A DNA stretch of 64,000 bases. Source: an uncultured Candidatus Melainabacteria bacterium (GTDB taxonomy: Bacteria; Cyanobacteriota; Vampirovibrionia; Gastranaerophilales; Gastranaerophilaceae). The translations under genes were made by a program, and so were the position numbers. The notes below the pieces were generated by a model. That model was not told the DNA's origin, did no database searches, and was given only the letters and a program-made list of their open reading frames with translations. Where the stretch lies: contig CAKVCZ010000013.1 of NCBI GenBank assembly GCA_934726055.1, positions 1 to 64,000 on the forward strand, read 5' to 3'. This document shows positions 52,777 to 61,901 of the stretch, one piece after another. Each line of letters opens with the position of its first letter. The first letter of the stretch is position 1.

Positions 52777-55752
52777 TTATTGAGCAGTAAGCGTAAATAT
52801 TTCGTAAATTTCTTCGTCTGAAAGTTCTGTAATAATCTTTTCACCTTCGTAAACAGCCAAATCTGCCAATTCTTTTTTAGACTTAAGCATTTCGTCAATT
52901 TTTTCTTCAAATGTTCCTAACGTAATAAGTCTATGAACCATAACGTTTTTGTCTTGTCCAATACGATATGTACGGTCAGTTGCCTGATCTTCAACAGCCG
53001 GATTCCACCATAAGTCATAGTGAATAACATTTGTTGCACTTGTTAAGTTCAAACCTGTACCGCCGGCTTTCAAAGACAATATCATAACCTTGTTATCAGG
53101 ATTTGTTTGGAAATCTTCAATCATTTTTTCACGCTGATTTACATTCAACGAACCATGGAAAAATACAGGCGTTATTCCACATTCTTCTTCGATTACATGA
53201 ACCAAAATATCACCCATTTCTTTATATTGAGTAAATATTAATGTCTTTTCATCATTGTTTATAATATTTTGAACCAATTGAATACATTGTTCTAACTTGC
53301 CTGATGCTTCTTTGTTCATATCACCTGATTTTAGGAATTGATATGGATGATTACAAATTTGTTTTAGAGCAGTAATAAGCTTGAAAATATTGCCACGTCT
53401 GTTTACACCCGTAAATCCGCTTATCTTTTCCATCATTTCATTTAATGTTTTTTCATAAAGAATAGCTTGATTTTTAGATAGATAACAGTAATCGTTAAGT
53501 ACCATTTTTTCAGGTAAATCAGAAATAACGTGCTTATCTGTTTTTAAACGTCTTAGAACAAACGGAGAAACAGACATTTTTAGTTTTGCAGCACGAGAAT
53601 TTTCTTTGAATCTTTCAATAGGAATTGCATAACTTTTTTGGAATTCTCTCAAAGAGCCCAAATAACCGGTATTTATAAAATCAAATATACTCCAAAGTTC
53701 AACTAATCTATTTTCAACAGGAGTACCTGTCATTGCAATTTTTATGTCTGATTTTAATATCTTGATAGAAAGTGTTTGTGCTGTATCAGGATTTTTAATA
53801 TTTTGTGCCTCATCAACAACAATCATACCCCAAGTATGTTTTTTCAATTCCTCAATATCAATTCTCATAATTGCGTATGTTGTTAAAATAACATCAACAT
53901 CTGTATTTAATTGTCTTTCTGCACCATGATACGTTGCAACTTTTAAACTTGGAGCAAAAAGTTGCATTTCTTTCATCCAGTTACCCATTAATGTTGTAGG
54001 GCAAACAACTAACACAGGTTTTTGAAGTTTGTCTTCTTCTTTTAATTTTAAAATCAAACTGATAACCTGAATAGTTTTACCTAACCCCATATCATCAGCC
54101 ATACAACAGCCAAAACCCTTCGAAACATTTGTCCAAAGCCATTTTAAACCTGTTTGCTGATATGGTCTTAATTCTCCTTTTAATTCTTTTGGCGGTGTTA
54201 CATCAACAGGTTTTGTAAAATCTTTTAGAATATTTGCAAACGCTTCATCGTAATCAAAATCATATTCATCAAGTTGCCCTGACATAGAAGCATGAATTAA
54301 TTGCATTCTTGTCAACTTGCTATGATCTGCTTTTGCAATTTTTTCAAATATTTTTTGACTTTCATCTTCATCAATCAAAATATATTTATTTTTGTATTTT
54401 ACAAGACCTTTAGAATCTTTTACCAATTCTTTAAATTCTTCTAAAGACATTTTGTCATTACCAAGAGTGATTTCGTATGAAAATTCCAAAATATCATCCA
54501 AAGAAATTGCACTTGAAGATGTTGTATTAAATATATCTAACAAATCACCTGAACGTGCAGCTTTTACTTTTGCATTAATAGAAGCTCTCGGAACAACAAC
54601 ATTGACAAGTTCATCCGGTAAAATTACTTCAATTTGTGCTTTTTGTAAGTAATATGCAGTTTGAGTAATTATTTTATACACTTCACCTAAATCTAAAGTC
54701 AAGGACAATTTATCCTCATCTTCAAATAAAGTTTCCAATTCAGGCATATAGCGAGTTGCATAATTTAATTGTTTTTCTACAATTTTTGCAATGTCTGATG
54801 AGTTAACTCCAAACACTTCATCTTTTACATACAAATCATCAATTAAAGCATCTTCTCCTGTTTTTCTGTTCTTTATATGAACTTTTAATTCAAACTGTTC
54901 ATCATTAATTTTATTAACTTTGAAGAACGGAATTACATCATACTTACCTAAATACAATTCATCAAACCATTGAGCAAAATTTTCGGCATAATCATTGCCT
55001 TTCATTACCGATTTTTGTTCTTGGTCTTTAATCAAATATGTACCTGATTTAACATTTTTAAATTTATACGCTTTTATACTTAAAAATTTGTATAGGACAT
55101 AGTTCAAATAGTTGTATATAAAATCAGTTACAAAATCCTTTGGCATTTCACCCTGAATAAACAAGTCTTTTGGTAAGTTTTCTTCAAACTGATTTATAAT
55201 TCTTGCTAACTGTTTGTTTGAAATAATCGGTTCATAAACAATTCTGAACATCTGTCCGCGAGTTTTTACGGTTGGAATAAAATATAATTTTTCAATCAAT
55301 TTCAAAACAAATTGAGTTAATTTATTCAGATAAATAAATGAGTATGAAATATCTTCAAAATCAACAATTTCTCCGAATCCGCCAAAATAATCCAATACAA
55401 AACCCAAAGGCAAAGCATATCCGACTTTTGTTCCCAAAACACTGGATGAACAACGGAATAGAGAACCTTTTGATTTTAGATAATACTGAAAATTGTTTGT
55501 CGGTGTTACAAAAAATGACTGTTTTCCTGCATTATTAACCAAATAGAACTCAGTATTTCTAACTGGTGCATTAGGACTCAAAAATACACCTTCAAATTCA
55601 TCTTCAACTGTTTGATAAATTAAACTCAGAGTATAGCGAAAATCTTTATTTTTAAATCCGTTCGGATTTTCACTAAGGTTAAAAAACAGTTCATCAACAT
55701 TATTTTTCTTAAAAGATAAATCTATGTCTAATCTTTTTGATTCTTCAGCCAT
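52777..55752 (-). CDS. SNF2-family helicase (paralogue, no SWIM motif seen)
   Basis: The 991-aa protein has an unrecognised N-terminal half of about 500 residues and a C-terminal SNF2 ATPase. Motifs seen are ADDMGLGKTIQVI (I), VDEAQNIKNPDTAQ (II, DEAQ), MTGTPVENRLVELWSIF (III), KAGGTGLNLTSATNVIHYD and QATDRTYRIGQ (VI). The ATPase is clearly related to that of 31827-35003, but the CxCxnCxH SWIM finger is not visible here. It is likely a chromatin- or RNA-polymerase-remodelling translocase. It follows gpmI by 9 nt. Confidence 0.87.
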   Translation of the reverse strand: MAEESKRLDIDLSFKKNNVDELFFNLSENPNGFKNKDFRYTLSLIYQTVEDEFEGVFLSPNAPVRNTEFYLVNNAGKQSFFVTPTNNFQYYLKSKGSLFRCSSSVLGTKVGYALPLGFVLDYFGGFGEIVDFEDISYSFIYLNKLTQFVLKLIEKLYFIPTVKTRGQMFRIVYEPIISNKQLARIINQFEENLPKDLFIQGEMPKDFVTDFIYNYLNYVLYKFLSIKAYKFKNVKSGTYLIKDQEQKSVMKGNDYAENFAQWFDELYLGKYDVIPFFKVNKINDEQFELKVHIKNRKTGEDALIDDLYVKDEVFGVNSSDIAKIVEKQLNYATRYMPELETLFEDEDKLSLTLDLGEVYKIITQTAYYLQKAQIEVILPDELVNVVVPRASINAKVKAARSGDLLDIFNTTSSSAISLDDILEFSYEITLGNDKMSLEEFKELVKDSKGLVKYKNKYILIDEDESQKIFEKIAKADHSKLTRMQLIHASMSGQLDEYDFDYDEAFANILKDFTKPVDVTPPKELKGELRPYQQTGLKWLWTNVSKGFGCCMADDMGLGKTIQVISLILKLKEEDKLQKPVLVVCPTTLMGNWMKEMQLFAPSLKVATYHGAERQLNTDVDVILTTYAIMRIDIEELKKHTWGMIVVDEAQNIKNPDTAQTLSIKILKSDIKIAMTGTPVENRLVELWSIFDFINTGYLGSLREFQKSYAIPIERFKENSRAAKLKMSVSPFVLRRLKTDKHVISDLPEKMVLNDYCYLSKNQAILYEKTLNEMMEKISGFTGVNRRGNIFKLITALKQICNHPYQFLKSGDMNKEASGKLEQCIQLVQNIINNDEKTLIFTQYKEMGDILVHVIEEECGITPVFFHGSLNVNQREKMIEDFQTNPDNKVMILSLKAGGTGLNLTSATNVIHYDLWWNPAVEDQATDRTYRIGQDKNVMVHRLITLGTFEEKIDEMLKSKKELADLAVYEGEKIITELSDEEIYEIFTLTAQ

Positions 55753-55761
55753 TTTGTTTCC

Positions 55762-57285
55762 CTACTTGATTAAAGATTCACAATCCATTTCTTGTGGTTT
55801 TTCAATACCCATTAAATCCAAAACTGTTGGTGCTACATTGCATAAAGCTCCTGTTTCTTTTAATTCAATGTTTCTATCTGCATTTATTACAATTAATGGA
55901 ACTTCATTTGTAGTATGTGCCGTATGAGGTTTATGAGTTTCTGTATTAACCATCATTTCTGCATTACCATGGTCTGCGGTTAAAACCATTGTAACATTCT
56001 TTTCTTTGCATTTATCGGCAATTTTACCAACACATTCATCAACAACTTTACAAGCCTTTGTTGCAGCTTCTATAACACCTGTATGACCAACCATATCAGG
56101 ATTTGCAAAGTTTACTAAAATAAAGCCGTATTTTTCATCATCCAATGCCTTTAAAACATTCTCACATACTTCATACGCACTCATTTCAGGCTGCATATCG
56201 TAAGTCGCAACTTTTGGAGATGGAACTAATTTTCTTGTTTCCAACGAATTTGGTTCTTCAATTCCACCATTAAAGAAGAACGTAACGTGAGCATATTTTT
56301 CTGTTTCCGCAGTTCTAAACTGATTTATGCCATTTGCCTCTAAAACATCACCTAAAATATTTACCATTTTTGTTTTTTCAAAAGCAACTGGGAAAGTGAA
56401 TGTTTCATCATATTTTGTAAATGTTACATAATAAATATTTTTTCTTACAGCTTTTCTGTTAAATCCGTCAAAATCTGCAAAATTTATAGCTTTTGAAATT
56501 TCTCTTGCTCTGTCAGGACGATAATTAAAGAAAATAATTGCATCGTTATCATGAATTCTTGATTCTTCCCCACCGCAAACAATTGGTTTAACAAATTCGT
56601 CAGTAATGTCTTGGGCATAAGATGCCTTAACACCTGCAATTGCATTTTCAGCCTTATTACCTTCCCCTAAAAGTAAGCAGTTATAACCTTCTTCAACACG
56701 TTCCCAACGATTATCTCTATCCATAATCCAATATCTTCCAATTACAGATGCAACTTGTGGAAGATTATATTTTTTCAATTCATCCTCAACTGTTTGTAAG
56801 AAAGTACAAGCACTTGCAGGAGGAGTATCACGACCATCCAAAAATGCATGCACGTAAACTTTTTTTAAACCGTTTTCCGCAGCGAGTTTTATCAATGCTA
56901 ACAAGTGGTCTAAAGATGAGTGAACACCGCCTGTTGAAACCAATCCATATAAATGCAATGCTGAATCATTCTTTTTAACATGTTCTACTGCATTCATAAA
57001 CTTTTCATTTTTAAAGAAACTACCATCTTTAATACTTCTATTAATTTTAGACAAATCTTGATATACAATTCTACCTGCACCTAAGTTCAAATGACCAACT
57101 TCACTGTTACCCATTTGACCTTCAGGTAATCCAACATATTCTCCATCTGCATGAATTGTCATATATTTTTCTGTTTCTTTTAGCTTGTAAAAATTAATCG
57201 GATTTGCAAGTTTTACAGCATTTGTATCATCAGCTTTGTCTGTCAAACCCCATCCATCCATTATGCATAATAAAACACGTTTCAT
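55762..57285 (-). CDS. gpmI: 2,3-bisphosphoglycerate-independent phosphoglycerate mutase
   Basis: GpmI interconverts 3- and 2-phosphoglycerate in glycolysis using two manganese ions. CIMDGWGL, the catalytic Ser block GNSEVGHLNLGAG, HAFLDGRDTPP, FFNYRPDRARE and LTADHGNAE are all present. The start is M6 of the open frame (AGGGG upstream), giving 507 aa, the standard length. It is the first gene of a two-gene unit with the SNF2 helicase. Confidence 0.96.
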   Translation of the reverse strand: MKRVLLCIMDGWGLTDKADDTNAVKLANPINFYKLKETEKYMTIHADGEYVGLPEGQMGNSEVGHLNLGAGRIVYQDLSKINRSIKDGSFFKNEKFMNAVEHVKKNDSALHLYGLVSTGGVHSSLDHLLALIKLAAENGLKKVYVHAFLDGRDTPPASACTFLQTVEDELKKYNLPQVASVIGRYWIMDRDNRWERVEEGYNCLLLGEGNKAENAIAGVKASYAQDITDEFVKPIVCGGEESRIHDNDAIIFFNYRPDRAREISKAINFADFDGFNRKAVRKNIYYVTFTKYDETFTFPVAFEKTKMVNILGDVLEANGINQFRTAETEKYAHVTFFFNGGIEEPNSLETRKLVPSPKVATYDMQPEMSAYEVCENVLKALDDEKYGFILVNFANPDMVGHTGVIEAATKACKVVDECVGKIADKCKEKNVTMVLTADHGNAEMMVNTETHKPHTAHTTNEVPLIVINADRNIELKETGALCNVAPTVLDLMGIEKPQEMDCESLIK

Positions 57286-57446
57286 ATTTTTTCCCCTCAT
57301 TTGTTTGTATTTATCTTGATAATTCTAGCAAAAACACGTCCCAGTTTCAATACGAAAATCAAAAATTTTCTATTAATATTTCTTAACAAAAAGGCAATAA
57401 TTTTAAGGTTAGTGTTTTAATAATAATGTAAGAAAGGATTTTGATT

Positions 57447-57680
57447 TTGGATATTTCAATTTTAAACAATAACCCATTTGCAAAACCAATCAAAGGTGTT
57501 GAAGGAGTAAACAAATTCCAACCTGTATCAGCAGTAAAAAGAGCTGGTGCTGATGGTGGAAATCCTTTCGCTAACGAAACTGCATACGTTGGTTTAGGCA
57601 TTAAAGACGGAGCTATCCAAACAAGTGCAGCTCAATTAGGTAAAAAAGCAATGGAAATGCGTCAAATCGGCATTGCATAG
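57447..57680 (+). CDS. 77-aa hypothetical protein, TTG start
   Basis: TTG at 57447 lies 8 nt after AAAGGA (57433-57438); the TTG at 57441 is too close to it, and no ATG is available. The sequence has two NPFA motifs (NNNPFAKP, GGNPFANE) in a soluble Gly/Ala-rich chain with an amphipathic C-terminal helix (AAQLGKKAMEMRQIG). It looks like an expressed protein, but I recognise no family. A terminator follows closely. Confidence 0.6.
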   Translation: MDISILNNNPFAKPIKGVEGVNKFQPVSAVKRAGADGGNPFANETAYVGLGIKDGAIQTSAAQLGKKAMEMRQIGIA

Positions 57681-57690
57681 ATTTTAATTA

Positions 57691-57749
57691 AAAGTTTTTA
57701 TAATAGTATCGGGTTCGATAAATCGAACCCGACTTTTTGTTATACTTTA
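57691..57749 (+). terminator. terminator, first copy of a direct repeat flanking higBA
   Basis: TCGGGTTCGAT pairs with ATCGAACCCGA around AA, then a T run. The 59-bp segment is repeated at 58401-58459 with an identical 22-bp core, 710 bp further on. Confidence 0.8.
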
Positions 57750-57774
57750 TTATTAGATTTTTGTATAGTGTTAC

Positions 57775-57803
57775 TTGACAATATACAAAATATATATTAT
57801 AAT
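57775..57803 (+). promoter_or_regulatory. consensus promoter of higBA
   Basis: TTGACA (57775-57780), exactly 17 nt, then TATAAT (57798-57803): a full consensus match. The ATG at 57810 is 6 nt past the -10, so the message should be leaderless. ATATA-CAAAA-TATAT between the boxes may be an antitoxin operator. Confidence 0.85.
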
Positions 57804-57809
57804 GAAAAT

Positions 57810-58094
57810 ATGATTAAATCATTCAAACATAAAGGTTTGGAAAAATTCTTTTTGACTGGTTCTACTAAAGGTATTCAATCGATTCATGCTAACAAATTGA
57901 ACCTTATTCTTACCGCACTGAATAAAGCTCGTAATATCCAGAACTTAAATATACCAGCTTTCAAATTACATCAGTTAAAAGGTGATATGAAAAATTTATG
58001 GGCCATAACCGTTCAAGCAAATTGGCGAGTAACGTTTGAATTTGATGAAAAAACATCAGATGTTTATATTGTAGATTATCAAGATTATCACTAA
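57810..58094 (+). CDS. higB: HigB-type toxin (RelE superfamily)
   Basis: The 94-aa protein is a ribosome-dependent mRNA interferase of the HigB type. MIKSFKHKGLEKFF, the KLHQLKGDMKNLWAITV block and NWRVTFEFD match the family closely. The ATG at 57810 has no ribosome site and lies almost on the predicted transcription start. It precedes its antitoxin gene, the usual higBA order (toxin first). The cassette is bracketed by duplicated terminators, which suggests mobility. Confidence 0.9.
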   Translation: MIKSFKHKGLEKFFLTGSTKGIQSIHANKLNLILTALNKARNIQNLNIPAFKLHQLKGDMKNLWAITVQANWRVTFEFDEKTSDVYIVDYQDYH

Positions 58095-58106
58095 AAGGAG
58101 TACTAT

Positions 58107-58391
58107 ATGGAAATGTTTAACCCTGCTCACCCTGGAAAATTATTAAAAGAAGGTTATATTGATGAACTTAATTTATCAGTTGCAGAAGTTGCACTAAAAA
58201 TTGGGGTTTCAAGAAAAACTATTTACGATATATTAAATTGTAAATCTGCAATTTCACCGGCAATGGCATTAAAAATTGAAAAAGCATTTAACTCTGATGC
58301 ACAATTTTGGTTAGATTTGCAAACTCAATATGACCTATGGCAAGCAAAACAAACAGTTAACCTTGATAATGTACAAGTTATGATTGGATAA
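58107..58391 (+). CDS. higA: HigA-type antitoxin
   Basis: This is a 94-aa XRE-type antitoxin of the HigA/VapI group. NPAHPGKLLKEGYI opens the protein. The HTH spans about residues 25-65 (SVAEVALKIGVSRKTIYDIL), and FNSDAQFWLDLQTQYDLWQ is diagnostic. It binds HigB and represses the operon. AAAGGAG precedes the ATG; it starts 12 nt after higB. Confidence 0.93.
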   Translation: MEMFNPAHPGKLLKEGYIDELNLSVAEVALKIGVSRKTIYDILNCKSAISPAMALKIEKAFNSDAQFWLDLQTQYDLWQAKQTVNLDNVQVMIG

Positions 58392-58400
58392 ATTTGTTTA

Positions 58401-58459
58401 AAAGTTTATATAATAGAGACGGGTTCGATAAATCGAACCCGTCTCTTTATTATACTTTC
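58401..58459 (+). terminator. terminator of higBA, second copy of the direct repeat
   Basis: GAGACGGGTTCGAT pairs with its complement (14-bp stem, AA loop), then TTTATT. It aligns without gaps to 57691-57749 and differs mainly beside the stem. Confidence 0.85.
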
Positions 58460-58465
58460 CTCTGA

Positions 58466-58569
58466 ACATGGAGACTTTTTTAGAATAAGTTCCTCCGCCT
58501 GAAAGACTGTTCTGACTAGGGCTATATAAATTCAAAAAAATTTTTGAACCTTTTGGCGGCAAAAGGTTC
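58466..58569. repeat. dispersed intergenic repeat, copy B, with adjacent hairpin
   Basis: Read on the minus strand, 58466-58515 begins GTCAGAACAGTC and contains GGAGGAACTT, matching copy A at 52720. Next to it GAACCTTTTG (58546-58555) pairs with CAAAAGGTTC (58560-58569) around GCGG. No coding potential is seen between 58392 and 58652. Confidence 0.5.
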
Positions 58570-58594
58570 GTTTAATTTAATATTTATAAAATAA

Positions 58595-58628
58595 AAGAAA
58601 CGACCTGTATTTCTACAAGCCGTTTCTT
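58595..58628 (-). terminator. terminator of tuf
   Basis: On the minus strand AAGAAACGGCTTGT pairs imperfectly with ACAGGTCGTTTCTT (one G-U and one mismatch) and leads into a T-rich run. Confidence 0.7.
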
Positions 58629-58652
58629 ATTTATGCTATATCAAAATTTGAA

Positions 58653-59861
58653 TTAAGCTTCAATTTTATCTACAACACCAGCACCAACTGTTCTACCACC
58701 TTCACGGATAGCGAATCTCATACCTTCTTCGATAGCAACTGGAGCGATTAATTCAACTTTCATTACTACGTTATCACCAGGCATTACCATTTCGCCGTCA
58801 AATTGGATTGAACCAGTTACGTCAGTTGTTCTGATGTAGAATTGTGGTCTGTATCCAGGGAAGAATGGAGTATGACGTCCACCTTCTTCTTTTGTTAATA
58901 CGTAAACGTTAGCTGTGAATTTTGTGTGTGGGTGAATTGTACCAGGTTTTGCTAATACTTGACCACGTTGAATATCAGTTTTGTCAACACCTCTTAATAA
59001 AGCACCAACGTTATCACCTGCTTGACCTTGGTCAAGAGATTTTCTGAACATTTCAACACCTGTTACAGTTGTTTTTTTAGTTTCGCCTAAACCAACGATT
59101 TCAACTTCATCACCAACTTTAACAATACCACGTTCTACTCTACCAGTTGCTACTGTACCACGACCAGTGATTGAGAATACGTCTTCAACAGGCATCAAGA
59201 ATGGTTTGTCTAATTCACGTTGTGGTTCTGGGAAGTAAGAATCTAATGCATCCATTAATTCCCAAATTTTGTCTGACCATTTGTCATCACCACGTTTGAT
59301 TGATGGGTTAGCTTGAACAGCTTCTAAAGCTTTTAAAGCAGAACCGTGAATGAATGGGATGTTATCGCCATCAAATTCGTATGAAGAAAGAAGTTCTCTA
59401 ACTTCCATTTCAACTAATTCTAATAATTCAGGGTCATCAACCATATCACATTTATTTAAGAATACTACTAAGTTTGGAACACCAACTTGTCTTGCAAGTA
59501 GGATGTGTTCACGAGTTTGAGGCATTGCACCGTCTGTTGCTGCAACTACAAGAATTGCACCGTCCATTTGAGCAGCACCTGTAATCATGTTTTTAACATA
59601 GTCAGCGTGGCCTGGGCAGTCAACGTGAGCATAGTGTCTTGTTGTTGTTTCATATTCTACGTGAGCAGTAGAGATGGTTATACCTCTAGCTTTTTCTTCT
59701 GGAGCAGCATCGATTTCATCAAATTTTTTCAATTCTGCTTGTCCAGCTGCTGCTAATGTAGCTGTAATTGCTGCTGTTAATGTTGTTTTACCGTGGTCAA
59801 CGTGACCAATAGTACCAACGTTAACGTGCGGTTTGGTTCTTTCGTACTTTTCGCGTGCCAT
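58653..59861 (-). CDS. tuf: elongation factor Tu
   Basis: EF-Tu delivers aminoacyl-tRNA to the ribosome. G1 (GHVDHGKT), the effector region ([14 protein letters not shown]), G3 ([11 protein letters not shown]), G4 (NKCDMVDD) and domains II and III are complete over 402 aa. AAGGAG precedes the ATG by 12 nt. It stands alone here, not in the usual fusA-tuf ribosomal cluster, with a strong own promoter and terminator. Confidence 0.98.
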   Translation of the reverse strand: MAREKYERTKPHVNVGTIGHVDHGKTTLTAAITATLAAAGQAELKKFDEIDAAPEEKARGITISTAHVEYETTTRHYAHVDCPGHADYVKNMITGAAQMDGAILVVAATDGAMPQTREHILLARQVGVPNLVVFLNKCDMVDDPELLELVEMEVRELLSSYEFDGDNIPFIHGSALKALEAVQANPSIKRGDDKWSDKIWELMDALDSYFPEPQRELDKPFLMPVEDVFSITGRGTVATGRVERGIVKVGDEVEIVGLGETKKTTVTGVEMFRKSLDQGQAGDNVGALLRGVDKTDIQRGQVLAKPGTIHPHTKFTANVYVLTKEEGGRHTPFFPGYRPQFYIRTTDVTGSIQFDGEMVMPGDNVVMKVELIAPVAIEEGMRFAIREGGRTVGAGVVDKIEA

Positions 59862-59927
59862 TTTAGTGGTCTCCTTTTTTTTACTTATTTACTAAACTAA
59901 CTTATTATAATACTAAGCTATATTACT

Positions 59928-59955
59928 ATTCTAATATATGAAAAATCATTGTCAA
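59928..59955 (-). promoter_or_regulatory. promoter of tuf
   Basis: On the minus strand TTGACA (59950-59955), a 16-nt spacer, then TAGAAT (59928-59933). The tRNA-Phe promoter has the same layout, as expected for strongly expressed translation genes. Confidence 0.7.
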
Positions 59956-59985
59956 CTAATTTCAAACTTTATTGTATCATGTAAC

Positions 59986-60020
59986 AAAAAAGCAGCATAC
60001 AAAATTGTAAGCTGCTTTTT
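59986..60020 (-). terminator. terminator of the hydrogenase operon
   Basis: AAAAAGCAGC pairs with GCTGCTTTTT, followed by T residues on the minus strand, 20 nt past the hydA stop. Confidence 0.85.
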
Positions 60021-60040
60021 CGATTTATTCATATTTTAAA

Positions 60041-61822
60041 TTATTTTAAGTCTTTATATGACCCTTTTCTTAAATCACTATATGTTGTGTGCAACAATTC
60101 ATGTGCTATATGAGAATTTGGTTTTTCTAAATATTCATCATATAGTTTTTTGATATCCGGATTGTCATGAGATCTTCTGAATTGTAAATCTCTCATATCT
60201 TCAGCATACAAGCCTTCTGCTCTACGTTTTCTCAATTCAGGAGTATTGCAGCTGATTGGTTGACCGCCACCGTTTACACATCCGCCAGGGCATGCCATAA
60301 CTTCAAGTAATTGGAAGTTTGCTGTACCATTTTTAATTTCTTGGATTGCTTTTTCAGCTTCATTTAATGTTGATACAACTCTTACACCAACTTTTGTTCC
60401 TTTGATATCTAATTCAACATGTTTTGAATATGCTGATTTATCAACACCTCTCATGCCTTCAATATCATCACTTGGTAGATTTTCACCTGTAACCATATAG
60501 TAAGCTGTTCTTGCTGCTGCTTCTGCTACACCGCCTGATGCACCAAAGATTGTTGCAGCACCTGTGTATTGACCAAATGGTGAATCTGCTTCTTCAGGTT
60601 CTAATTTGCTTAAATCTAAACCTGCTGATTTAATCATTTGTGCAAATTCTTGAGTTGTTAATACATAATCTGTATCGTATTTGCCATCAACTGTTAATTG
60701 TGGACGTTTAATTTCTGCTTTTTTAGCTGAACATGGCATTACTGAAACAACTACCATATTTTCTTCTGTAAATCCTTCACGTACTTTTGGTACAATGTGT
60801 TTAATTACTGAAGATAACATACCTTGAGGTGATTTACATGTTGATAAGTGATTTATCATTTCAGGATGTTGAGTTTCAACATATCTTACCCATGCTTGAC
60901 AACAAGATGTAAATAATGGTAAGTTTTCACCTTTCTTCAATCTTTCTAAGAATTCAGTTGCTTCTTCCATAATTGTTAAGTCAGCAGAGAAGTTTGTATC
61001 AAATACTAAATCAAAACCAATTCTTCTCATAGCTGCATATAATCTACCAATTACGTTTTCACCGGCAGGCATATTAAACATTTCACCTATTGCAACACGA
61101 ACTGATGGAGCAACTTGAACAACTACTTTTTTATTAGGGTTATTAATTTCTTCCCAAACTGCATTTACATCATTTTTAATAGTTAATGCACCGGTTGGAC
61201 AAACTGCTTTACATTGACCGCAAAATACACAATCAACATCTGATAATTTTCTTCCGTTCATTGGTTGAACTAATGTTTTTGATCCGCGGTTTGCAAATCC
61301 TAAAACTGCATGTCCATGGTATTCTTTACAAGCTCTTACACAAGCACCGCAAAGAATACATTTGTTAGCATCTCTTACTATTGAAGGATTTGATGTATCA
61401 ATTTCTTTCAAATCTTCTGGTTGAAGAGTAGGATATTTAATATTTCTTACACCATATTCTTCTGAATATTTTTGTAATTCACAAGTACCTGATTTTTCAC
61501 AAGTTGTACATTCTCTATCATGGTTTGCTAATAACAATTCAAGCACTGTTCTTCTGATTCTTCTAACTCTTTCAGTATTTAATTTTACATTAACACCTGC
61601 TTCAGGAGGCATTGTACAAGATGAGTTTACAATAACTCTGCCGTTTGGATATTCAACTTCTACAACACACATACGGCAAGCACCAAATTGTGTTAAATCC
61701 GGACGATAACAGAATGTAGGTACATTCATACCTGCTTTTCTGATAACTTCCAAAAGATTTGGCTCATCAGTAAAGGCTACTTCTTTGCCATCTATAAATA
61801 ATGTTTTTTTATCTTCTGACAT
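60041..61822 (-). CDS. hydA: [FeFe] hydrogenase catalytic subunit
   Basis: This is the catalytic subunit of a multimeric NAD-linked, probably electron-bifurcating hydrogenase that makes H2 from NADH and reduced ferredoxin. In order: a 2Fe-2S domain (Cys38, 49, 52, 69), a His-ligated 4Fe-4S (His101, Cys105, 108, 114), two 4Fe-4S motifs (Cys155-165 and Cys198-208) and the H-cluster domain. H-cluster motifs are TSCCQAW (Cys307, Cys308), MPCSAKKAE (Cys364) and EVMACPGGCVNGGGQP (Cys511, Cys515). The first motif has Gln309 where Pro is normal. A small-subunit-like tail closes the 593-aa protein. hydB lies upstream with a hairpin between them. Confidence 0.95.
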   Translation of the reverse strand: MSEDKKTLFIDGKEVAFTDEPNLLEVIRKAGMNVPTFCYRPDLTQFGACRMCVVEVEYPNGRVIVNSSCTMPPEAGVNVKLNTERVRRIRRTVLELLLANHDRECTTCEKSGTCELQKYSEEYGVRNIKYPTLQPEDLKEIDTSNPSIVRDANKCILCGACVRACKEYHGHAVLGFANRGSKTLVQPMNGRKLSDVDCVFCGQCKAVCPTGALTIKNDVNAVWEEINNPNKKVVVQVAPSVRVAIGEMFNMPAGENVIGRLYAAMRRIGFDLVFDTNFSADLTIMEEATEFLERLKKGENLPLFTSCCQAWVRYVETQHPEMINHLSTCKSPQGMLSSVIKHIVPKVREGFTEENMVVVSVMPCSAKKAEIKRPQLTVDGKYDTDYVLTTQEFAQMIKSAGLDLSKLEPEEADSPFGQYTGAATIFGASGGVAEAAARTAYYMVTGENLPSDDIEGMRGVDKSAYSKHVELDIKGTKVGVRVVSTLNEAEKAIQEIKNGTANFQLLEVMACPGGCVNGGGQPISCNTPELRKRRAEGLYAEDMRDLQFRRSHDNPDIKKLYDEYLEKPNSHIAHELLHTTYSDLRKGSYKDLK

Positions 61823-61867
61823 TTTATTTAATTCCTTTTTATTATCATTATATTACTACTTTTATAC

Positions 61868-61888
61868 TCGGGGCAAAATTTGCCCCGA
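61868..61888 (-). promoter_or_regulatory. intercistronic hairpin between hydB and hydA
   Basis: TCGGGGCAAA and its complement form a 10-bp perfect stem with almost no loop. The flanks lack a T run, so it is more likely a processing or mRNA-stability element that sets the hydA:hydB ratio than a terminator. Confidence 0.45.
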
Positions 61889-61901
61889 TAATCAAATTAT
61901 A

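Noticed and set aside
58546..58569. Terminator of higBA at the GAACCTTTTG hairpin
   Set aside because: It lies more than 150 nt past higA, behind a stronger terminator at 58401-58459, and has no T run.
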